Source of the DNA: Ctena decussata
Taxonomy: Eukaryota; Mollusca; Bivalvia; Lucinida; Lucinidae
NCBI GenBank assembly: GCA_963989385.1
Contig: OZ022515.1
Coordinates: 4,124,803-4,188,802, forward strand
Reading direction: 5' to 3'
Length of the DNA: 64,000 nt
Shown: positions 22,901 through 35,350 of the stretch, one piece after another
How the letters are laid out: each line of letters begins with the position of its first letter
Numbering within the stretch: position 1 is the stretch's first letter
Notes under the pieces: model-generated
Seen by the model: the letters and a program-made list of their open reading frames with translations, nothing else
Database searches by the model: none
What the model was told of the DNA's origin: nothing
Position numbers and translations under genes: made by a program

Positions 22901-24879
22901 TATATCATTTTATTTGCGCCCTTTATGCTGGCTTAGCTGCGGCTGTATCTTTTTTTATCTTTTCTGATGTGGTATTTTGTTTATCTATTTTTTTTTTTAT
23001 TTTCTTTTTTATTATTTTATTTTTTTATTTTCTTAGTTGTATATAACAAAATTTCACGTATGTTATTGTCTTTAGACCTCAAATGTACAAATTGTAAAAG
23101 AAACAAACAGGGCAATGCCATTATAAAATACTTTTATTTTTGATATAATAACAAAGTAAACAGCAAAAAACCGTTTTACATGTGCAGAATATGTCAATGC
23201 CCTTAACATTACAATTTGAAGTATACTATGTTTGATCACGTATAAAACACACCTCATGAATCCCTAAAAGAAATAACTGAGAGAACTTCTGAGAAGTGTT
23301 GCTAGGTCCAAGTACACATTATATCATAAAAACACCCAGCCTTATATGAGTTATTGTTTTTATGTGACAGTGGGAAAAACTGATTAAAGGTATTAAAATG
23401 AAATATTTTAAATGATAATGTTATTTACGTTACTACTAGTAATAGCTTATCATAGAAAATAAACCAGAATGCATTTTTTCTTTAATATTAAAAGATTCTT
23501 TCATGAAAAAACTGCTACCAACAAAAATAAAATGATTCTATCTTCAAATTATATGAGTTTAACAAAAATAGCCCCCGGTAACGTATGTAATCGATCATTA
23601 TGGCCGACTGAAATGCGTTCAAAATATTGTGGAACTGCTCCTTGCTGTTTAGATAGGCTGGCATATTCAATGTTACCTTTTACTATTGTATTTTAATTCA
23701 TACAGTGTAGTTCAAGCACTTGAATTATACAGAAAGTGATAATTGTGATACGGAACATTTATAAGGGGGTACTGTGTTCAACATCCTATTTCTCCCAAAG
23801 TATACAAGATAGGATAATAATTTTTGCAGATCTGAAAAGACCAATAAATCGTCTTTAATACAGTAACAAACATATGGTCTAATATTAAAGGAATAACTTA
23901 CAAAAAGAAAGTATTTTGGATGGAAATAACAATTTTAATGGAGTGTAAAGACAAATATCACGTACATTACACCATGTAGGCTAAAGTGACCTTTCAAACA
24001 TCCTAACTTTTAGCTACTTGATTGTTCTATCAGACTCTACTACAATTTTAAACATAGGAAAGTGACTTCTATTTTTTTATAATTTTTGAAAATATTTATT
24101 TTATGTTTATTTTTTTAATGGGTAATGTTTGTAACAGGCTGTTACAGCTTAACGCCCCACTCGCCAGAGGGCTAACATGCTGCAAAATACTTCTAGGATG
24201 CTGGGCTTTAAGAAAAATATGGTCTACAAAACTCCCCCTGGGGGGGGAGGTAAACCATATTTGGCTCATGGCCTAATGGGTGTATCCAGTGATTTCAGTC
24301 TATTCTTTTTTTTTTTTTTTCTCAATCCATTAAGTTTGTTTTCATGCTATATTTTGATTGGTGAAGTGTACATTACAGTATATGTGTTATAAGGCCAGAA
24401 TGTTTTCTTGCAATGTGATTAGGGCTATGTACCATCAATAATATACAGTTATTACACAGCTAAGATATTGCAACGGCATACCAAAATTTTTCATTTCAAA
24501 GCCTGATTTTGAATTCGAAAGAATTTACGGTGTCGATACTTGTGTGACTTGAGCTACATTGCTCCTTATATAATTTAAGCTACATTGGTACCAGTATACT
24601 GTCAGTTTGTTTCATTTAGCTGTGATATTATAAGATAAGTGTATAGAATTTAGTTAAAAAGGTGATATTAAGACTCTGTGATAGATTGTATTGTATTTCA
24701 TGTATATTTTGAGAAAGTTTCAACTCTATTTTTCAGGAAAGCCCTGTATCACAGTATCACCTCCATGCATGTTGTTCACAGTGACCTAACACTCACTATG
24801 CACTTGTAGAAGCAGCTTAAAGACAGAAAAGGTGCTAAGATTTTCAAGTTATTAATTTACTTGTATTACCATTTTTATT
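19961..24879. other. Long AT-rich stretch, no gene recognised
   Basis: About 4.9 kb without an identifiable gene, long inverted repeat or tandem array. T-rich low complexity at about 22950-23040 and a T run at about 24306-24321. Small frames (up to about 80 codons) have no recognisable motif. It could be intergenic or intronic. Confidence 0.5.
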
Positions 24880-27800
24880 GGCTCACCTGAGCACGAAGTG
24901 CTCAGGGTGAGCTTTTGGGATACCCTGATGTCCGTCGTAAGTCCGTCCGGACGGACGTCCGTCAACTTTTGCTTGTGTACACTCTAGCAGGCACAGTTTC
25001 GATCCAATCTTTATGAAACTTTGTCAGAATGTTAGTCTTAATAAAATCTAGGCCAAGTTCGAAACTGGGTCATGTCGGGTCAAAAACTAGGTCACTAGGT
25101 CAAATCTTAGAAAAACCTTGTGTACGCTCTAGAGGGCACAGTTTTCATCCAAAGTTCATGAAACTTTGTCAGAATGTTTATCCTCATAGTATCTGGGACA
25201 AGTTTGAAACTGGGTCACGTCGGGTCTTAAACTAGGTCACTAGGTCAAATCATAGAAAAACCTTGTGTACGCTCTAGAGGACACAGTTTTGATCCAATCT
25301 TTATGAAACTTTGTCAGAATGTTTAGCTCCATAAAATCTAGGCCAAGTTCGAAACTGGGTCATGTCGGGTCAAAAACTAGGTCACTAGGTCAAATCTTAG
25401 ATAAACCTTTTGTATGCTCTAGAGGGCACAGTTTTCATCCAAAGTTCATGAAACTTTGTCAGAATAATTATCCTCATAGTATCTAGGACAAGTTCGAAAC
25501 TGGGTCACGTCGGGTCTAAAACTAGGTCACTAGGTCAAATCATAGAAAAACCTTGTGTACTCTCTAGAGGACACAGTTTTGATCCAATCTTTATGAAACT
25601 TTGTCAGAATGTTTATCTCCATAAACTCTAGGCCAAGTTCGAAACTGGGTCATGTCAGGTCAAAAACTAGGTCACTAGGTCAAATCTTAGAAAAACATTG
25701 TGTACGCTCTAGAAGGCACAGTTTTGATCCAAAGTTCATGAAACCTAATCAGAAAGTTTATGCTTATTATATCTAGGATAAGTTTGAAACTGGGTCATGT
25801 CGGGTCAAAAACTAGGTCACTGGGTCAAATCATATAAAAAAACCTTGTGTATGCTCTAGAGGACACAGTTTTGATCCAATCTTTATGAAACATTGTCAGA
25901 ATGTTTATCTCCATAAATTCTAGGCCAAGTTTGAAACTGGGTCATGTAGGGTGAAAAACTAGGTCACTAGGTCAAATCTTAGAAAAACCTTGTGTACGCT
26001 CTAGAGGGCACAGTTTTCATCCAAAGTTCATGAAACTTTGTCAGAATGTTTATCCTCATAGTATCTGGGACAAGTTTGAAACTGGATCACGTCGGGTCTA
26101 AAACTAGGTCATTAGGTCAAATCATAGAAAAACCTTGTGTACGCTCTAGAGGACACAGTTTTGATCCAATCTTTATGAAACTTTGTCAGAATGTTTATCT
26201 CCATAAAATCTAGGCCAAGTTCAAAACTGGGTCATGTCGGGTCAAAAACTAGGTCACTAGGTCAAATCTTAGAAAAACCTTGTGTACGCTCTAGAAGGCA
26301 CAGTTTTGATCCAAAGTTCATGAAACTTAATCAGAAAGTTTATGCTTATTATATCTAGGATAAGTTTGAAACTGGGTCATGTCGGGTCAAAAACTAGGTC
26401 ACTGGGTCAAATCATATAAAAAACCTTGTGTATGCTCTAGAGGACACAGTTTTTGATCCAATCTTTATGAAACATTGTCAGAATGTTTATCTCCATAAAT
26501 TCTAGGCCAAGTTCGAAACTGGGTCATGTCGGGTGAAAAACTAGGTCACTAGGTCAAATCTTAGAAAAACCTTGTGTACGCTCTAGAGGGCACAGTGTTC
26601 ATCCAAAGTTCATGAAACTTTGTCAGAATGTTTATCCTCATAGTATCTGGGACAAGTTTGAAACTGGGTCACGTCGGGTCTAAAACTAGGTCACTAGGTC
26701 AAATCATAGAAAAACCTTGTGTACGCTCTAGAGGACACAGTTTTGATCCAATCTTTATGAAACTTTGTCAGAACGTTTATCTCCATAAAATCTAGGCCAA
26801 GTACAAAACTGGGTCATGTCGGATCAAAAACTAGGTCACTAGGTCAAATCTTAGAAAAGCCTTGTGTACGCTCTAGAAGGCACAGTTTTCATCCAATCTT
26901 TATGAAACATTGTCAGAATGTTTATCTCTATAAACTCTAGGCCAAGTTCGAAACTGGGTCTTGTTCGGTCAAAAACTAGGTCACTAGGTCAAATCTTAGA
27001 AAAGCCTTGTGTACGCTCTAGAAGGCACAGTTTTCATCCAAAGTTCATGAAACTTTGTCAGAATGTTTATCCTCATAATATGTAGGACAAGTTTGACACT
27101 GGGTCATGTCGGGTAAAAAACTAGGTCACAAGGTGAAATCATAGGAAAACCTTGTGTACGCTCTAGAGGACACAGTTTTGATCTAATCTTTATGAAACTT
27201 TGTTAGAATGTTTACTTCCATAAACTCTTGGCCAAGTTTGAAAGTAGGTCATGTCGGGTCAAAAACAAGGTCATAAGGTCAAATCATAGGAAAACCTTGT
27301 GTACGCTCTAGAGGACACAGTTTTGATCCAAAGTTCATGAAACTTTGTCAGAATGTTTATCCTCATAATATGTTGGATAAATTTGAAACTGGGTCATGTC
27401 GGGTCAAAAACTTGGTCACTAGGTCAAATCTTAGAAAAACTTTTTTTACGCTCTAGAAGGCACAGTTTTCATCCAAAGTTCATGAAACTTTGTCAGAATG
27501 TTTATCCTCATAATATCTAGAACAAGGTCGAAACTGGGTCACGTCGGATCAAAAACTAGGTTACTAGGTCAAATCGTAGAAAAACCTTGTGTACTCTCTA
27601 GAGGACACAGTTTTGATCCAATTTTTATGAAACATTGTCAGAATGTTTATCTCCATTAACTCTAGGCCAAGTTCGAAACTGGGTCATGTCGAGTCATAAA
27701 CTAGGTCACTAGGTCAAATCTTAGAAAAACCTTGTGTGCGCTCTAGAAGGCACAGTTTTGATTCAAAGTTCATGAAACTTTGTCAGAATGTTTATCCTCA

Positions 27801-28516
27801 TAAAATGTAGGACAAGTTTGAAACTGGGTCATGTCGGGTTGAATACTAGGTCACTAGGTCAAATCTTAGAAAAACCTTGTTTACGCTCTAGAGGACACAG
27901 TTTTGATCCAATCTTTATGAAACTTTGTCAGAATGTTTGTCTTCATAAACTCTCGGCCAAGTTTGAAAGAAGGTCATGTCGTGTAAAAACTAGGTCACTA
28001 GGTCAAATCTTAGAAAAACGTTGTGTAAGCACTAGAAGGCAAAGGTTTGATCCAATCTTCATGAAACTATGTCAAAATGTTTATTGTCCATATATCTAAG
28101 CCCCCTATGAAACTGAGTCACGTCGGCTCAAGGTCAAATCTTAGAAATACTTTGTGTACACCCTAGAGGGCACAGTTTTGATCCAATCTTCATGAAACTC
28201 TGTCAGAATGTTTATCTTAATGAAATCTAGGTAAAGTTTGAAACTGGGTCTTTTCAGGTCAAAAACTTGGTCACTAGGTCAAATATAAGAACGACCTTGT
28301 ATACGCTCCAGAGGGCACAGTTTTGATCCAATCTCAATGAAACTGTGTCAGAATGTTTATTCTTACAATATCCAGGCCAAGTTTGAAACTGGGTCATGTC
28401 GGGTCAAAAACTAGGTCAAATGTTAGTATGGTAAAAACTCTTATAAATCTTCACCAGAGCCAGTGAACTGATTAATGCTCAGGTGAGCGATTCAGGGCCA
28501 CCATGGCCTTCTTGTT
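24880..28516 (+). mobile_element. Hairpin-ended satellite-bearing element, type A copy 1
   Basis: The left end forms a hairpin (GCTCACCTGAGC...GCTCAGGGTGAGC, 24881-24912). The right end is GCTCAGGTGAGCGATTCAGG, then the GGCCACCATGGCC hairpin and CTTCTTGTT. Between them are about 24 tandem units of 145 bp; the word AAAAACCTTGTGTACGCTCT recurs at 25111, 25256, about 25401 and 25546. No coding capacity. Ends that combine a short hairpin with a fixed terminal word, T-rich targets and internal satellites recall non-autonomous Helentrons; that class is inferred. Confidence 0.8.
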
Positions 28517-28679
28517 ATTATTATTATTCATTTATCATTTTCGCATTTAGTCCTTTAGTCCCAAATCATACGTCCCAAACCCTGTGATAAAATTTAAAAT
28601 TCATCGTGTGAATGATTTGTGGGCATAGTACAAACAACAGTGTCCAATCGTTAATGTCTAATACCAACAGGCTGAAGAA

Positions 28680-28932
28680 AATTTAGTTGTCACCTGTCTG
28701 TCCGGTGTCACCTAAAAAAAAAATATTTAATAGTCACCTGTCTGTCCGATGTCTCCTGTGAATTAAGTTGTCACCTGTCTGTCAAGTGTCACCTAAAAAA
28801 AGTTTGGTTGTCACCTGTCTGTCCAGTGTCACCTACACTTATTTACAGTCAACCATGATTGAATTACTTCCCTTTCAATAATTGAAAAGGTAACAGAAAA
28901 TTTAGTTGTCACTTGTCTGTCCAGTGTCACCT
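28680..28932. repeat. TTGTCACCTGTCTGTCC repeat, left block
   Basis: Five irregular copies of TTGTCACCTGTCTGTCCAGT with GTCACCT. The block is interrupted by the TTAA element and resumes at about 31158-31275, so the array was the insertion target. Confidence 0.75.
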
Positions 28933-29185
28933 TTAAGGTCAAGAATACGTAAATGACTGGCGCAATTAATTACGTGCGTCGCGAAGGACGTTACGTCACG
29001 AAATACTTCCTAGTCAGTGTAATTTTCAATATGGCGGCCCCATCGGACATTCAATAATAACGTCAAACATGGGGAAAACGGAGTTGTTGTCATTGTTTAT
29101 TCAAGCCCTTTGCTGATATTGCAATCTTCTTTTTTTCTCTGTATGTTTGAAGTTATTTTATCAACATAATTGTATTCATACAAAA

Positions 29186-29221
29186 TTAGAGAGAGGGAGA
29201 GAGAGAGAGAGAGAGAGAGAG
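29186..29221. repeat. (GA)n microsatellite
   Basis: GAGAGAGG then uninterrupted GA. Confidence 0.85.
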
Positions 29222-29434
29222 ACTGACTGACAGACAGAGCTTAATGCGTGTAACATTTTAAGGTTGGCCGGTTACATGTTCCCTCCCTGCTTTCAGGGCT
29301 CACAGGACTTTTCAGACACAAATATGAAAGGCGGAGCCCATCTTTCTCCTTTCGCTGCGTTATCCTTTCCTGATTTGAAAAAGCTACCTATTTACTGCTG
29401 GCTTGACAAAGAGACGTCTCCAGTCGCTAGCTGG

Positions 29435-29515
29435 CCGACTCCGGATTCGAACCCGCAACCGTCTGCGTCATAACCGAACGTCCGCGGCGCCGGTGGTATT
29501 GCGCATCCGAAATAA
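29435..29515 (-). repeat. Possible tRNA-derived SINE head
   Basis: On the minus strand a perfect B box (GGGTTCGAATCC) follows a plausible anticodon arm, but no good A box is present. Decayed SINE head more likely than a tRNA gene. Confidence 0.35.
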
Positions 29516-29859
29516 TTGATAAACCAAGTAAATGTATGACAGCTGATTTTACAGCTTTATGGGATCGGAATGTAATATTTATTATAATGCCGATTTTTGC
29601 GATTTTAATACACATATTTCTTCCACTTGTTGTATGCCGTTGCCAAAGATATAGAGGGCCTCTTACTCACACCGCCCCTACGACCACTACGCTACAAGAA
29701 GTCTTTATCTTTACCTATCCCACCGACGGTGGATTTGGAAGCTGACCTTGTAACTTACCATCATCTCGATATGACTGAAATACTGTCCAAAGTTCAATTT
29801 TTTTCTGACTACCATGAGCCACTCCGACAGAACAGGAGTCGTCAGTAATTATGATACAT

Positions 29860-30000
29860 GCACATAGATCAGCCTGCGCATACGCACAGACTAATAAATC
29901 TCTTCGCTGTTCCTCACGGAATCATTGTACCAGAGGACAACAAAGGCTCTGGGCAGGTTTGGCGGGTGCGCACACTGATCTGAGCTTCCCCTGACCGTAT
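29860..30000. repeat. GATCAGCCTGCGC inverted repeat
   Basis: AGATCAGCCTGCGCATACGC at the left and GCGCACACTGATCTGAGC at the right form the arms of a decayed foldback related to the family at 58.6-62.7 kb. Confidence 0.5.
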
Positions 30001-30178
30001 ATGCCCCAAAGAACCCATTTTGTCATGACACGGCGCATTTTGTGATTTAGGGTAACGCAGTTTTTCATGTGCGGCTCAGTCGTGTCGGCTGCAATAACCA
30101 TATTACTGTTAGAAATATGCTTGCAATTTTTACTAATTTTTGTCTAAAAGAGTCTGAAAAATAAATTCTTTCACTTAA

Positions 30179-30677
30179 GCCTCGTTCACGCAAAACCAAA
30201 GTTTCTTTGTCACAGAATCTTTAACAAAGAAAGTTTGCGAAACATTTTGCGTTAACACGGAGCAAATTATTTGTTAAAAAAAATGTGGCATGGAATCTTT
30301 ATCAAATAAACTTAGGCAAGGAAATATTTGCTGCTGTGTTCACACGATCGAACATTCTTCGTCAAGGTTACCTGGACAAATAAACTTTGTCCGTGCGAAC
30401 GGCCAACCATGCCACCTTTTCTTTGCTAAACATACTTTGTTCAAAATCAAACCGATTTGATTATGAGCAAAGTTTTCTGTGCTGATCTCCATAGCCAGTT
30501 TCTTTGTTACGTATTCTATGGCAAATTTTCTTTTCACACGAACAAATTTTGTTTGTCATAAAAACCTTACCATATAAATTTGGAAATGAAAATGTGGCAT
30601 ATTTTTTCATTCACGCGAGCAAATTTTACTTTTCCAAACCTACTTTGCCACAGAAACTTTCCCCGTGTGAACGAAAC
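30179..30677. mobile_element. TTAA-flanked MITE nested in piggyBac-like element
   Basis: The left end TTAAGCCTCGTTCACGC and the complement of the right end TTAAGTTTCGTTCACAC share most positions, with TTAA (30175-30178, 30678-30681) outside. About 500 bp, no coding sequence, internally AAAGTTTCTTTG-rich. Second TTAA insertion, inside the first. Confidence 0.6.
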
Positions 30678-31157
30678 TTAAGGCATTAATCATGAGAACC
30701 CTATTAGTCCTCATCTTTCCGTATTCTCATAACGCTCTTAGCATGTCTTATAACGTCGCTTATAAATGACGTCGCGGAATGGCGTAAATTTATACATACC
30801 TATGCTTGCTTAGCAAGCGCTACTTGAAAAACGAACTCGGTAGTCAAGAACTTTTCTTACCTTATTTCAATCGACAGATCCTGTGACATAAAATATCAGT
30901 TTTTGAAAAAAATCTATGTACCGATAAACAAGCTGTGTACGTTTAAATTTTAAAATCTGAGTTTTTTCATCGAATTCCCATTGCCGTCAATGGAAACGGC
31001 CTCAAAATTTCATGTTTTTCAATCTGATCTAGCGACTAAACGAACTCGGTGACCTATCCTTTTTATGGCACAATTCGATGTAACACATGAAAAAACACCC
31101 TTGTGCAAAATTTAAAAAAATTCTATGTATGTGCCATTTACGTATTCTTGACCTTAA

Positions 31158-31275
31158 ATTAAGTTGTCATCTGTCTGTCCAGCGGCAGTGTCACCTGAAT
31201 TATTTCAGTATGATTGTTGGAGTTAATTCTCTTAGTGAAATTTAACAGAAAACTTGTTGTCACAAGTCTGTCTTA
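31158..31275. repeat. TTGTCACCTGTCTGTCC repeat, right block
   Basis: Continuation of the 28680-28932 array after the TTAA element (TTGTCATCTGTCTGTCCAGC, then a decayed TTGTCACAAGTCTGTC). Confidence 0.65.
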
Positions 31276-32212
31276 GATTTATGGTACAGAAATATAATTT
31301 GAGTTGTTTCCCTTTGATCATAAAATGCAGTTGAGTTTGCTTTTTTATGAAAATAAATTCACTTGTATGACAACTTCGCGACAGTTTTGTTTGTTTTCTA
31401 AGAAGAGAAGATAAGAAGTGACATTGGATGGAAATACAGGTAATAGTGAAATATTGTTAAAATTATAAATTCTTTTGATTGTTGTGAGGCATAGGTATTA
31501 CTACAGCATCAACACTAGTGTGATATATTTATTGTTGTCAGACTTTGAGTTGATTTAAAAGGCAACAATACTTAATTACATTTATATTGCACATCTGTAT
31601 TAGAGATATACTATAGGCATTCAAAATAGCCATAGTATTGAACCAATTTACTTGAACTGGAGTTTGTGTTCAGTGATATTGTTGCAAAGTTGTATTATTA
31701 ATGCAGTGATAGAGTAGTGCCTGTGTTGCATAGTGTTTACCTGAAACAGGGTTAGATTTACTTTAGTTCAGGATATAGTGATGTAACATTATTCACTATA
31801 AGTGATAGTCAATTTAATAGTGAAAAATAGTGACATTTTGTGAATTATATTACAATAAAAGTGTGTATTAGATATTTAATTTGTGATTTCTTTTTTCTTT
31901 GATTGCAAACTGAAGTGATTATAAGTCAGTGCCCCTGATGTGTCACTTCCAATTGTTACATTTCTTAACTACAAGTTAAGAATTGTAATTGAATTTTATA
32001 CAATAGTGATCATTGGTGTTAATAGAAAGTGTTTGTGTGGACCAAGTTTTTATTAAATCACATAGTGGTTTAATAAATAAAAGTATTTAGGTTCTTTGCA
32101 ATATTTTGCTTTGATCCTAATATATTAACACTTAGGACTTAGTTTATCCTAGTGTTAATAGTTAACCTTAAAGGGTTAAATTCTCAAAACATAATCTTGT
32201 TATAATTTAGAT
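31276..32212. other. No gene; TAGTG-rich leader-like stretch
   Basis: AT-rich sequence with many AATAGTGA/TAGTGAT words leading up to the reading frame at 32234. It may be the leader or LTR of that element; no second LTR was found. Confidence 0.4.
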
Positions 32213-32233
32213 TTGTCCACACATAGTGATAAG

Positions 32234-32790
32234 ATGGCTTCAGGTGGTGAAGGACAAACTCCTAAAAAGGGTTTTGACTGGCCTGAGAAAGACATTGAGT
32301 TCATGATTGAACAACTTGTGGCCACAGGGAGATTTGAAGTGCTCCCCACAAGTATGGACCTATTTGTAACTCAAGGTCTTGGTGCAAGGCCTAAAGTCAA
32401 AACCCCTGCTACCCCAAAAGTGGAAGCCACTACTGACACTGGTGATCTGGTGTCATTGCCAAGTCAACTGCCATTGGCTACAAGCACACCAGATCACAAA
32501 AGTGTGAAAGCTGAACCAGTGCAAACTGATTTAAAACTCCCCCCTCCCACACAAAGAGACAGTAAGAAAACTGTGTCCAAAGACCCCCTCCTCCCCTTCT
32601 GTTCGACATTAAAACAGAACCTGCCCCCACCCATGTTCACTTTGCAGACACTGGTTCAACAGATAATAAAACTAGAAATAAACCAGGCAGTGAAAAATTA
32701 TGACCACAACCCACCCCTGCCCTGCATACTGATTTCAATGCAACAAGTTTCCTTAATAGTTCTTACTTAGCAAGTATGAGGGTACAGAGA
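32234..32790 (+). pseudogene. Unknown ORF, possibly retroelement gag-like, truncated
   Basis: ATG at 32234 opens a frame beginning 'MASGGEGQTPKKGFDWPEKD', then 'IEFMIEQLVATGRFEVLP' and a long Pro/Thr/Lys-rich low-complexity stretch. Near 32600 the coding signal seems to pass to another frame ('LFDIKTEPAPTHVHFADTGS'), a likely frameshift. At about 32791 the sequence switches abruptly to repeat part X. The acidic/Pro-rich N-terminus looks like a gag-type or ORF1-type protein of a retroelement, but there is no zinc knuckle. A host gene exon cannot be excluded. Confidence 0.35.
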
Positions 32791-34013
32791 GTATTTTGGT
32801 ACAGATAGATAGAAACGTTCCTAATGACTTAGGAAAAGTTTACTTCATGAAAAAATATCAACAAGTAAGGAAGTTATAGCAAAAAAACTACCAAACTTTT
32901 AGTCAAAATGTGGTGTTCAACAAGGTGCGGAAATCAGACTTCTAGTATATCTCTTTAAATGTCTGTCAGATTTCTACAGTTTAAGTAACTGACCTCATAC
33001 TACCAGAACAAGTTCTAGAAAGGTGTAGAAATAGATTAAATGGCAAAGTTTTGAATTTTAATGCCAAATGAGGGTCTGATAGGAATCAGTCCACAATTAT
33101 TTCCCTTGATTGGTTGAACACTTTCAGGATATACTTTCACACAAATAGTTCCCTGGTTCATTGGTTTCTAAGAATGCCATTTTGACTGAATATCCTGCTT
33201 GCTATAGCAAACTGGAAAGAGCCTTGGATATGCTTCTTGAAAATATATAATTAGTTCAGAATCCCCAGCACTGGAGTAACTAGAGGAACCGAATCACACC
33301 CTTCATAGGTGCCCCTACAGCGGCAGTTTGTCTCATAAGTTGACGGGTCAATGTTATGCCGTAAAAACAGCGGAAAGACAAGTTCGTTTTTGCCTGTTTA
33401 AACTGTTTGAAAATTGTTTGTCATGCCTCAGAGACTTGAGGAAAAGAGAGTTAAAAGTGCCTGAAGTGTTGTGAAAAAAGTTTCATGGAAGGATGGATGA
33501 TTAAATTGTATAGTAAAACTAATTGTGGTCTCGTGCCTGATATAGGGTGGGGTAATTGTATATACTTTCAGTTTGCGAGATCTCTGAATCTGAATCTGTA
33601 CGTTGCAGGGCCTTTCAGCGTTGATGCAAAGGAGATCATTTTCGCTGATACAGTCATAGGATTTGGCACAGAGACAGAATTTCTCCTACATTGAAAAGCG
33701 TTTTACAGGCAGTGAGTACTTTATTTTAATTTTTTGAATAAATTTGACTTTTAAGTGAGAACCCTTAAAATTGGCCAATATTGACATGGGTTCCCTAATG
33801 GAACTTGAATGCAGTCTGGATTTAGAGGCCATAAGATATTCCTACACTTGTCTGTGTTGGTAGCCTCATTTTGAGGAATTAGGGACATAACGGACCACGG
33901 ACAATATGGACAACGGGCAAAACGGACCATGCTTGGGACAAAAATGGACCACGTTCGGGACGAAAACGAACCACGTTCAGACCTTCCGTTAACTTGAGAA
34001 AGCATGTTTCATT
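32791..34013. mobile_element. Composite element, part X copy 1 (right part with terminal array)
   Basis: Begins TATTTTGGTACAGATAGATA and is nearly identical to 44191-44789 plus 46768-47388. It includes a 69-codon frame (33485-33694) also kept in copy 2; between the copies I saw only replacement differences in that frame (S/Y, V/I, K/T), so constraint is doubtful. At 33890-33985 it ends in ~21-bp units of the type GGGACAAAACGGACCACGTT, the right-hand terminal array. Copy 1 is an orphan right part: Y sequence is missing to its left. Confidence 0.75.
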
Positions 34014-35350
34014 AGCTCACCTGAGCACGAAGTGCTCAGGGTGAGCTTTTGGGATTCCCTGATGTCCGTTGTACGTGTGGACGGACGTCGGTACAGACGT
34101 CTGTCAACTTTTGCTTGTGTACACTCTAGCAGGCACAGTTTTGATCCAATCTTTATGAAACTTTGTCAGAATGTTAGTCTTTATAAAATCTTGGTCAAGT
34201 TCGAAACTGGGTCATGTAGGGTCAAAAACTAGGTCACTAGGTCAAATCTTAGAAAAACCTTGTGTACGCTCTAGAAGGCACAGTTTTCATCCAAAGTTCA
34301 TGAAACTTTGTCAGAATGTTTATCCTCATAATATCTAGGATAAGTTCGAAACTGGGTCATGTCAGGTCAAAAACTAGGTCACTAGGTCAAATCATAGAAA
34401 AACATTGTGTACGCTCTAGAAGGCACAGTTTTCTTCCAAAGTTCATGAAAGTTTGTCGGAATGTTTATCTTCATAATATCTAGGATTATTTTGAAACTGG
34501 GTCATGTTGGGTAAAAAACTAGGTCACTAGGTCAAATCATTGAAAAACCTTGTGTATGCTCTAGAGGACACAGTTTTGATCCAATCTTTTTGAAACTTTG
34601 TCAGAATGTTTATCTCCATAAGCTCTAGTCCAAGTTTGGAACTGGGTCATGTTGGATCAAAAACTAGGTCACTAGGTCAAATCTTAGAAAAACCATGTGT
34701 ACACTCTTGAAGGCACAGTTTTGATCCAAAGTTCATAAAACTTTGTCAGAATGTTTATCCTTATAAAATGTAGGACAAGTTCGAAACTGGGTCATGTCGG
34801 GTAAAAAACTAGGTCACTAGGTCAAATCATAGAAAAACCTTGTGTACGCTCTAGAGGACACAGTTTTGATCCAATCTTTATGAAACTTTGTCAGAATGTT
34901 TATCTCCATAAACTCTAGGCCAAGTTCGAAACTGGGTCATGTCGGGTCAAAAACTAGGTTATTAGGTCAAATCTTAGAAAAACAATGTGTACACTCTGGA
35001 AGGCACAGTTTTCTTCCAAAGTTCATGAAAGTTTGTCGGAATGTTTATCTTCATAATATCTAGGATTATTTTGAAACTGGGTCATGTTGGGTCAAAAACT
35101 AGGTCACTAGGTCAAATCATTGAAAAACCTTGTGTATGCTCTAGAGGACACAGTTTTGATCCAATCTTTATGAATTTTTGTCAGAATGTTTATCTCCATA
35201 AACTCTAGTCCAAGTTCGGAACTGGGTCATGTTGGGTCAAAAACTAGGTCACTAGGTCAAATCTTAGAAAAACCTTGTGTACACTCTGGAAGGCACAGTT
35301 TTGATCCAAAGTTCATGAAACTTTGTCAGAATGTTTATCCTTATAAAATC
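34014..35350 (+). mobile_element. Hairpin-ended element, type A copy 2, right end lost
   Basis: Starts AGCTCACCTGAGCACGAAGT immediately after GTTTCATT and carries eight to nine 145-bp units of the type A satellite. It stops inside a unit at about 35350 without the CTTGTT end. The corresponding position of X copy 2 (47381-47390, GTTTCATTTT) is uninterrupted, giving the empty site. Confidence 0.8.

Larger units (their letters stand above)
28937..31153. mobile_element. piggyBac-like non-autonomous element
   Basis: Perfect 19-bp terminal inverted repeats GGTCAAGAATACGTAAATG at 28937-28955 and, inverted, 31135-31153. TTAA lies directly outside both ends (28933-28936, 31154-31157). TTAA target duplication is the hallmark of piggyBac transposons. 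2,217 bp without a transposase; the interior is a patchwork of other repeats. It inserted into a minisatellite that continues on both sides. Confidence 0.82.

Noticed and set aside
22804..23046. 80-codon Phe/Ile-rich frame
   Set aside because: Translation of a T-rich low-complexity tract.
25029..28099. Repeated frames with 'GHVGSKTRSLGQILEKPC'-type text
   Set aside because: They are translations of the 145-bp satellite, open by chance of unit length, and are broken in most units.
24955..28440. CRISPR-like regular repeats
   Set aside because: Units of 145 bp are repeated throughout with no unique spacers, in a eukaryotic transposon context; the 29-bp array at the window end also has no spacers.
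33751..34005. 84-codon minus-strand frame, also at 47127-47351
   Set aside because: Much of it translates the GGACAAAACGGACCA terminal units, and it is shifted between copies.
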